From assembly GCA_028751875.1 (NCBI GenBank), contig CM054159.1, positions 637,613 through 701,612 of the forward strand: 64,000 nucleotides of DNA, in the 5' to 3' direction. Made by a program: the position numbers and the translations under genes. The stretch is from Rapana venosa. Taxonomy: Eukaryota; Mollusca; Gastropoda; Neogastropoda; Muricidae. The notes below the pieces were generated by a model that saw only the letters and a program-made list of their open reading frames with translations, searched no databases and was not told where the DNA came from. The first letter of the stretch is position 1. Each line of letters opens with the position of its first letter. Positions 56,731 to 64,000 of the stretch are shown one piece after another.

Positions 56731-58974
56731 GGAATGCGTTCTCTGGTGTGTGTGGTGGACTGGAGGTAAATTTACACGTTAAAAAAAAAATTTTTTTCCA
56801 AAAAACAAAAACCAAAAAAAGCTATTCATTGAAAAAAATGATGGAAAAAAAATTCATTATTCATAAAAAGTTATTCAACTTAAAAGAAAAATTGATAAAT
56901 TTGCAGTAAAAGATAAATCAGGTTGAGGAGCGGGAAATTTTTTTAAACACCCCCTTTTTTAAAATGAAAAAGGAGAAAAATTACGCCAAAGAAATTTCGC
57001 CCCCGGTAGAAAAAATTTTTAAAAGTTTTTTTTAAAATCAATCACAATCACAAAGTCCCCCAAAGGCTAAAAGGGACTGCTAGCAGAAAAGGGGTCGGTG
57101 AAAGTGGGGCCCTCTTTTTCAGGGTGGAGGGCACACATATCCCAATGAATACTGTCTATGTTGTGTTTTTTCGCCTTCATATGTTTTCAGGGTGAGTTTT
57201 TGTGAGTGATTTTTAACTGTGTGAATTGGAATAAAGAGAGAGGAAGGGGTTTAAAATAAAAATTTATGTCTAAAGGGTGTAATTCTGGCATGAGGGGAAA
57301 AAGGTATTTTTCACTTTATTGTATAAAGGGGCAAGGGGGAAAAAAATTATAAACACAAAGTGCTGCAGAAATATTTTTTTTTTGTTGAAAAAAATAGGGG
57401 TAAAATTAAAAGAAAAAAAAAGGGAAAATTTTCACCCCAAATTCCCAAAGCCTGTGTAATCTAATAGCAAATGGGATTAAAACTTGGGGGAAAAACAGTG
57501 AAAATAGGGAAACGGGGTTTAAAAAACTTGGGGAAAAAAAATGAAAATGGGGGAAAAACAGAAAAAAGGGAAATTAAAATTTTAATGGCTAGGGGGGCCC
57601 CCAGTAGGTCTGTAAAACTGTAATGTTGAAACAGATTTTTATCAGTGTGCCAGTTCCCTTTTTTGTTAATATTGTTGTCACCATATCTGGTTTTCATATC
57701 GCCGTGCAGTCACTGTTGTTAGTTAAATATTTGGGACAAAATGGTTTTCCATTGTTCATCACGACAGTGCACATTTTATGTCCCAAGATAGAACAATACT
57801 CATAAAATAACATCGTTTTTCACGGGCCATCCAAATTTAAAATCCTGTTGCCTTCCCACTGAAAACTGAAACCAAAGGGAAAAAGCACAGATCGAAAATA
57901 CCCTGCCCGGGGGGAAGGGTGCTTGAAGGCACCAAGAAAACCTCCAGAAAACCACAGTCAGACCCCCGGCCCGGTCAAAGATTTTGTTTTAAATCTTCTC
58001 CCGCCCAGCTTTCTTTTTCCAAACCCGGGTTGTTAATTTTCTTTTTTTTCTTCGGGTCCCGCTGGGAGGGCCCCCCTGGTGAGTTTTTGGGTTTGTGGGC
58101 CATTTTTTTCCCATTAATTTCCCTTTTTTTGTCCCCCAAAAAAACTGGGGGAATCTCATTCTCCAAAACCCAAATAAATTTTCGAGAGGGCATTTCTGGG
58201 GAAAAAGGTTGAGGTCAAAAAATATTCATAAAAATTTTTTTTCTCAATGGCTTGTGGGAAAATTTAGTGTGCCCTTTTAAACAATAAATTTTTGAAAGCA
58301 GGTTGTAAATGTAAGTGGGAAAAAAACCAGATAGTTTTTTAACCACTGGTTCTACCAACCTTTCCTTTACAGCAACCCGCCCCCCCCTTTACCTGCCTCA
58401 GAAGTTTGTTTCCCGTTTAAACCCAGTAGGGGCTGATTTCATTTAGCATTTACATACTTTTTCCCTTTGCTCATTTTTGCTAGCAGCATCCCCTTTCAAT
58501 TAAATTTTTTGTCATTTGAATCAGACCCCACCCCATTTATCAGGATTATCAAGGGAACCCATGACATCGGGCATAAACGGTGCTTGAACCTAAATCAATA
58601 AAATTTTTTTGATTTTTCCTTTTCATCGAACAAAACAGTTGGGCATTTTGGCACAGGAAGAAACCCAAAAATAATTTCCCTTTTCCAAAAAAGGAAAATT
58701 AGTTTTTAAAAAATATTAGTTTTGTGGAAAAAAAGGTGCACGACAGGCAAAAACACACACACAATATATATTAGATAGATAAATATATATATAGATAATT
58801 TTAAAATAGATATATATTTTATAATTCATAATTTGATTTTTTAAAAAACCCTTATACTTTTAATTTTAGTCAAAAGATGATTGTACCTACTAAAACACAT
58901 TTCGTGCACACACACCCCCACTCACCAAAATTTTATCGCTCTTCCCAAAAAACAAATGGAAAGAACACACTAAA
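56731..58974. other. Unannotated, low-quality AT-rich DNA
   Basis: No recognisable gene or repeat family. TA/CA simple sequence at about 58747-58820. Confidence 0.4.
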
Positions 58975-59146
58975 GGATAAAAAAGTTTGCCATAAAAACA
59001 AAAATGATTAAAAAATATTAATGTTTGCCCTAAAAACAAAAATGACCCAAAAAGTATTAAAGTTTTGCCGTAAATACAAAAATGACCAAACAATATTAAT
59101 GTTTTTCCTTAAATACAAAAAAATGGCCCAAAAAATATTAAAGTGG
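58975..59146. repeat. Short tandem array, four units of about 43 bp
   Basis: Units contain AAAACAAAAATGA, AAAATATTAA and GTTTGCC(C/G)TAAA in the same order four times. Confidence 0.8.
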
Positions 59147-60539
59147 GCAAAATGTTCTGCATGGTTGCACAAACCCGATCTGGGCTTATAGTCTTATTGG
59201 AAGGGGTGCCCGCCCCGGCTGTGTAAGCACCCCATTTTTTACAGAATAAATGAATTTTTAGTGTTACTATGGGGGTTTTTAAAATCATTTTTGTGTTGTG
59301 ATTTAATTTGTTTATGTTTCTCTTTTTTTTTTTTTTGCCCGGCTACACATACTTGTATATTTTATTGATGTTTTTTGGTTTTATGTTTTCCCAAAAAGGG
59401 AAAAGAGTGCAAAGATAAACATTTCCCTTTTTGCTTTCATTGCATAAACAAAAATCTCTCTCTGGGGGGTTGGGGCCGGGGGGGGGGGGAACTTTGAACC
59501 CGTGTTTTATGCCAAACCCCCTTTTTAAATTTCTGTAACGTTTGTTATTTTTGCGGTTTTCTAGGGGGATTTGTAGTCCCAAAACTTGTAGGGACCTTTC
59601 GAAGGGCCATGCCTTCAGCTTTCTGTGGACTTTAAAGGGGCCCGTTTGGCCGTTTTTTGCCAATTACATGCCTTCATGTTGAAGGAGCCAGAGGAAAATA
59701 TTTTTCCCTGTTTTCCATTCACAAGCTTGCACGCAGAGTAAAAGGGTGGAACCTTTGGGGTTTTCCCCTCCTACTATTTTTGGGGAGTTACTTTTGCAAA
59801 GTGGCCCTATCGGGAAAATAACCCCGGGGCCCAAACCCCCCCCCCAGCAAGGATTCCATGAGACAGACACGACTAGCAGTATGGGGGGGCCCTCCCGGCC
59901 CCTTCCAGCAAAATAATAATAAAAATAAAAGAAAGCATTTATATAAACAAATTTCCAAAACAATGAATCAATGCCTTTCAACCCCTGCGCATCTACACAT
60001 TTCCCACACAGAAAATAATAACCCAAAAACAAAAAACAACCAAAATAATGAGCTTTCTAAAAACGAAATAAAATTTTCCAGAATTTCCTTTGCACGTAGA
60101 AAGGGACACACTTTCATCCGGGCCACACTAAGGGGGAATTAAAAAGTACATCAAGAGAAAAAGGGACTAGCAATAATTTTAAAATAACAAAAAAAACAAA
60201 AACCCCAAAACCCAAAAGCCCGGGATTCACATGAAAATAGCCAAAAGTTTTAAAAACGGCGGTTTGTCCAAAAACAAGCAAATAATTAAATTCTAAGAAA
60301 AACATTAAAAAAGATGTGCTTCAATGAAAAACTTAAAATGGGATAAAGTGGGAGCATGTTCCCCGACGGTGGTGGCAGAGAGTTCCCCGATCGGGGCGCA
60401 CCAAAAACCCAAAAAATCTACGACCTGCGGTTTTGAAAGGTTTGGGAAAGGGGTACAACAATTTAAATTATCATTTGAAGACCCGCAGGGTTCTAGTTGT
60501 GGTGCGTGATTTCAAGGGAGTGCAGAGATTTGGGGCAAG
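59147..60539. other. Low-quality DNA, possible LINE 3' UTR
   Basis: It lies 3' of the L2/CR1-like LINE (minus strand) and may be its untranslated end, but no landmark proves this. The frames 59343-59663 and 59664-60032 show no motif. Confidence 0.3.
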
Positions 60540-62110
60540 CGGCCTTCAGAGGTGAGGTATGCCAAAAACCGCAACTTTTAAATGACAGCGTGCCCTTACA
60601 GGGTAACCAAAGAAGCTCCCAAGCATGGGAGTCCCCATGGTCCCTTTTGTCCCTTTCCCAAAGGTAGCTTTGGGAGCAAAAGTTTTGAATTCGCCGCCCG
60701 GGGTGTAAAACGGTATCACTTTATTTGTAAAACAGGAGTTGCAATAGTCCAGTCGCGGAAAAACGGTCGCTGAAACAAGCTTGATCACTGCATCGCGAGG
60801 GGAAAAAATTTCCTTTAAAGTGTGCAATACGGCGCAAACTCTAGAAAGCGGGGTCGCAGCGTTACTAAAGTGGTCTTTCCTTGGGGAGAGGATTATGAAC
60901 ACCCAGATACCGCACAGAACTCTGAAAAGTAGTCACAGCCACCCAAGACCACAGAAAATCCCCGACACCCGATAAGAAAGGTGGGAACCAACTGCCATAA
61001 CTTTTTGTCTTGTCTGTTTTTTTTTGATTTGTTTTCTGTCCCTCCACTGAAGGACAGTGCGTGCCAAACTGCCAGTGTGCGTGTGGCGTCTGAAAAATTT
61101 TTTGGGTTTTTTGCATTTTCCGAAATTTCTGTATCATCTCATATTTATGAAACGGCAAAAACATGTAAAGGCAAACACATTAGACAAGGGTGAGAATTTT
61201 AATGTGAACAAATTTCCGGGGAAACCCCCCCAAAAGAAACCCTTTAGGTCGCCCTACAGGGGGGGGGCAAAGGTTTTTTTGTTTAACTCCCCCTATCAGC
61301 ACGCTCTGCGACCTATCAGAGACATAAGAGGTAAACCTACCAAGGCAAAACCCCTTTTTCCAAAAAGAGTATTCTGTCTTTTTTGGGAAAATAGAGTGGT
61401 CAAGGGGTGTCGAAAGCCCCACTGAGGTCCAACAAGCCCATGACTGACACTCTGCGGCGTCTTTTCAAAAACCGGTGCTGGGGAAAACTTTAGTACGGCA
61501 GTCTCCCTCGGGGACCCGCCCCATACGCTGATTTATGATTTTCCAAAGGGTGGTTACAACTAGGTGCCTTTTGAAGCGTTTTGAGGGGCAACTCTTCCAG
61601 AACTTTTGAAATTAAAGGAAGATTTGGGGAAAACCGGGCCCGTAAAATTTTTTTTGTATGCAAATCTTTGCCTTTTTTTTTTGAGGGGTGGGATAACAAT
61701 AGCAAATTTTTTAAACTGAAGGGTCAGAGGCCCCCCGACAGAGATGCATTTGGAAAGTTTTGTTTTCCAAAGGGGCCCAAAATTCAAGGTTTTGCTTTAT
61801 CAAAACAAATGGGGAGAGGGTTAAAAAAAACAGCTTTTTGTTGGGGATGGGCAGAAATTTCTTCAGGGTGTTTTTTTACAGGAAAAATGGTTGAAAGGGT
61901 GACCCAAAAAGGGCCATCATACTGATGGAAATAGTTTGGGAAAAGATGGTCGTGACAAGATCATCGCGTATTTGTCTGATTTTTTTCCATGAAAAAAATT
62001 ACAAAAACTTTGGGGGTAGACCCTTTTTAGGGGCACATTTTTGGGGGGAAGGGGGGTGGATTATTTTACCCAGGAGGCGTTAGTTAGAGAAAATTTTTTT
62101 TTGTGAACCC
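60540..62110 (-). mobile_element. L2/CR1-like LINE, reverse transcriptase region, degraded
   Basis: Minus-strand reading from high to low coordinates: SPTKSCFF-like (61840), SNLPxISKVLEELPLKTLQK (about 61620), NHPLENHKSAYGAG (about 61535), LDHSIFPKK and FTSYVSDRSQSVLIGG (61400-61300), then a GVPQGSVLGP-like stretch altered to GRPKGFLLGG (about 61230), SSVRYLGVHN (about 60915), FPRLDYCNS (about 60745) and GYPVRARCHLKVAVF (about 60580). The order is that of the L2/CR1 reverse transcriptase and C-terminal region. The ADD box is lost in shifted sequence near 61160. Homopolymer damage prevents judging whether the element is really dead. Confidence 0.8.
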
Positions 62111-63411
62111 ACATGATTTCAAATTTTCCCCCCAAAATAAAAATTTTTTTATCTTTGACTCTTTCAGATTCCTTGGTTTTACCCCCATTTTTTCCCCCAC
62201 TAAAATTTCTCTGTTTCACTGAGAGTTTGGGCTTTCTCCCCTTTCTCTCTGCCCCCGTTCACCCCTTTTAACCTCTCTGACCCCATCGTCCCTCCAAGGG
62301 GCGAAGGCCTGTCGCGCACCCCCCGAGAAAAAACGGGAGCGTGGTTTTTCAAAAAAATTATTTTTAAAACCCCCCATCATTGGTTTTCAACCAAGGGTTT
62401 TAACATCTACGTCCCGCACCCCCCCCAAGACACAAGATTTGCGCGGAAATCCCCCGGACATCCTCCGATGCCCCTGGAGGATACCCAAGGGGACCGGGGG
62501 AGGTCGCTGCAAATCAAAACTGGGGGAAAAAAACCATAAAGATCTGATTGGCCCGGGAACTTTTTAACATCACAAAGCTTTACAACCTTATCATCATTTC
62601 TTACTACAATTCCCTCCAAAAAGTTATTTTGTGAGTAGATCTGTCCCCCCCAGGGTTTACACAAATTAAAAAAAGTTTGAAAAAGCCCTTTTTCCCTTTT
62701 GTACAACTTTTTCCCCAAAGACTATCATAAAGATAAAAGGGAAATTCCCCCTTTAATAGAAAAACTTTGTGTCCCTTGGTGTAAAAAAGAGAACAAGTTT
62801 TGGGAGTTTTGAAAAAAAAAAATTACTAGGGAAATTTTTTTCTTCTTTGGGGGGAGTACGCCCCGGAAAAAGAAACCAAATTTTTTTTGATGTTGGTTTG
62901 AGGGTTAAACGAATTCAAAACCTTCGAAAAAAAAAATTGTCCCCGTCTTTCCGCAAATAGCATGACGAGGGCAGGGCTCTCGTATTCCCCGTGGCCGACC
63001 CCACAGCAACAGGACCAACCCCTGAGTGACCACATCATGAACACTTTACTTGAAAAAAGTAACCCGACAGACGCCAAAAAAAAATTCAGTCCCACAGGAA
63101 TGGGAAAGATAAATGAAGGATGAGATGAAAAAACAAAATGAAAGGGCTGAGATTTGGGTACACAGGACTAAAAAAGGAAAATGAAGAATTTTCAGAAAAC
63201 CCAAAAGAACCCGTGAAAAAAGAAACGAGGACCTGGAGGGCGTTCCAAACGGAACAACTTGCTGTTTTTTGGGTATGGAAAGAGACCCCCGCCGACTGTA
63301 GGGACAAGCAGGACTGACTCGGATGTGGAACCCGGACAGAGTTTTAAACCCCCTGAACTCCCCAAACCGGAAATCTCCCATCATCGCCAAAATGTTCCTT
63401 CTACAAATTTT
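62111..63411. other. Low-quality DNA, possibly more of the LINE
   Basis: It lies 5' of the readable LINE part on the minus strand, but no endonuclease motif could be read. The minus-strand frames at 62407-62718 and 63046-63390 show no recognised domain. Confidence 0.35.
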
Positions 63412-63845
63412 AACAAACAGTATTGATGACTTAAAACTATTTTTTTAAATATCCATTTCTTTAAAAGACATTAAAACTACACATATGAAAGACAATTGAA
63501 ATTTCAAGAATACCCGCAAATCTTTTGAATTTTTTAGGGGAAAAGGAGAACTTTTCGAGTTTTTATTTTTATTTTGCCCCAAAAATTATAACTGGAAAAT
63601 GGGTTTAAAAATGCACCCTTTTACAAAAGATAAACAAACAGTAATTTAAAGAATCAATACTATTTTTAAGTATACACATTTCTTTAAAAAAACAAAAATT
63701 TTACACATATGAAAAACAATTGAAATTTCAAGAAATACCTGCCAAAACATGAATTTTGAGAGGGAAAAGGAGAAAATTTTTGAGATTTGTATTTCATTAG
63801 CCTCAAAATTTTTATGGACATGGGTTTTAAGAAAATGTGGGGGAA
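63412..63845. repeat. Two-copy tandem repeat, period about 221 bp
   Basis: AACAAACAGTA begins each copy (63412, 63633). CACATATGAAAGACAATTGA, AATTTCAAGAA and AGGGGAAAAGGAGAA follow in both at matching offsets. More copies may lie beyond the window. Confidence 0.85.
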
Positions 63846-64000
63846 AAAAATTTTTTTGGTAAATGTTTGAAAATGGGGGAAATTCCCTTTATAAAAAAAT
63901 TTTATCCCCCAAAACAGACATATTGCATTTTGAACATATTCTTTTTTTCCCCTTTGGGATATTATGGAAACCCCCAACCTCAATGGGAAGCTTTTTGACA

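Overview
This is a eukaryotic, intron-rich type of genomic DNA, not bacterial. It has no convincing intact protein-coding gene. Almost everything recognisable is transposon debris (LINEs, tRNA-derived SINEs) and tandem repeats. The SINE bodies (tRNA head, long conserved body, fixed 3' modules), the LINE types and the many long minisatellites are what I associate with marine molluscs, most likely a gastropod. That taxonomic call is inference from remembered repeat families, not from a diagnostic gene.

Sequence quality is a mosaic. About 8.8-10.35 kb and 33-51.75 kb read cleanly. About 1-8.8, 10.85-17.7, 19.8-22 and 51.75-64 kb are full of stretched homopolymers and small indels, as in unpolished long-read consensus. 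A run of 500 Ns lies at 10351-10850. Broken frames in the poor stretches therefore cannot be taken as biological decay.

Layout. Positions 1-9.2 kb hold a tandemly arranged repeat compound: a roughly 6.7 kb unit whose tail is seen at 1-2.27 kb and again at 6.7-9.0 kb. The unit is made of a minus-strand LINE (called LINE A here), a plus-strand LINE 3' fragment tail-to-tail with it, TC/TA microsatellites, an RTE-like LINE 3' end inserted into LINE A, and a SINE with a tRNA-like start and a 5S-rRNA-like core. A cleaner copy of the same LINE A locus, without the RTE-like insertion, lies at 35.1-41.16 kb. Between them (9.2-35 kb) are SINEs, minisatellites at 10.9, 12.5, 13.1, 14.6 and 15.0 kb, long unannotated AT-rich DNA, one candidate exon at 26.16 kb, a complete reverse-oriented SINE at 29.9-30.2 kb and a divergent array of four repeats at 31-32.7 kb.

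Positions 41.2-49.6 kb form a large imperfect inverted repeat. The arms are 41195-42690 and 46978-49610. Each carries the same 28-bp minisatellite (a few copies on the left, about 27 on the right) and the same SINE in opposite orientation. The right arm also has a SINE insertion flanked by an 8-bp target duplication. The spacer holds a 2-kb, 26-bp minisatellite and two LINE fragments. A broken coding remnant with an Ig-like stretch follows at 49.7-50.6 kb, then a minus-strand RTE-like LINE (51.5-52.3 kb), three more minisatellites (53.4, 55.1, 56.1 kb), a SINE (54.7-55.0 kb) and a minus-strand L2/CR1-like LINE (60.5-62.1 kb).

I found no operon-like or defence-like system and no gene set working together. 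The points most worth following are the inverted-repeat (foldback-like) structure, the tRNA/5S hybrid SINE, the composite SINE with an internal poly(A), and the duplicated LINE A locus with a filled and an empty insertion site.
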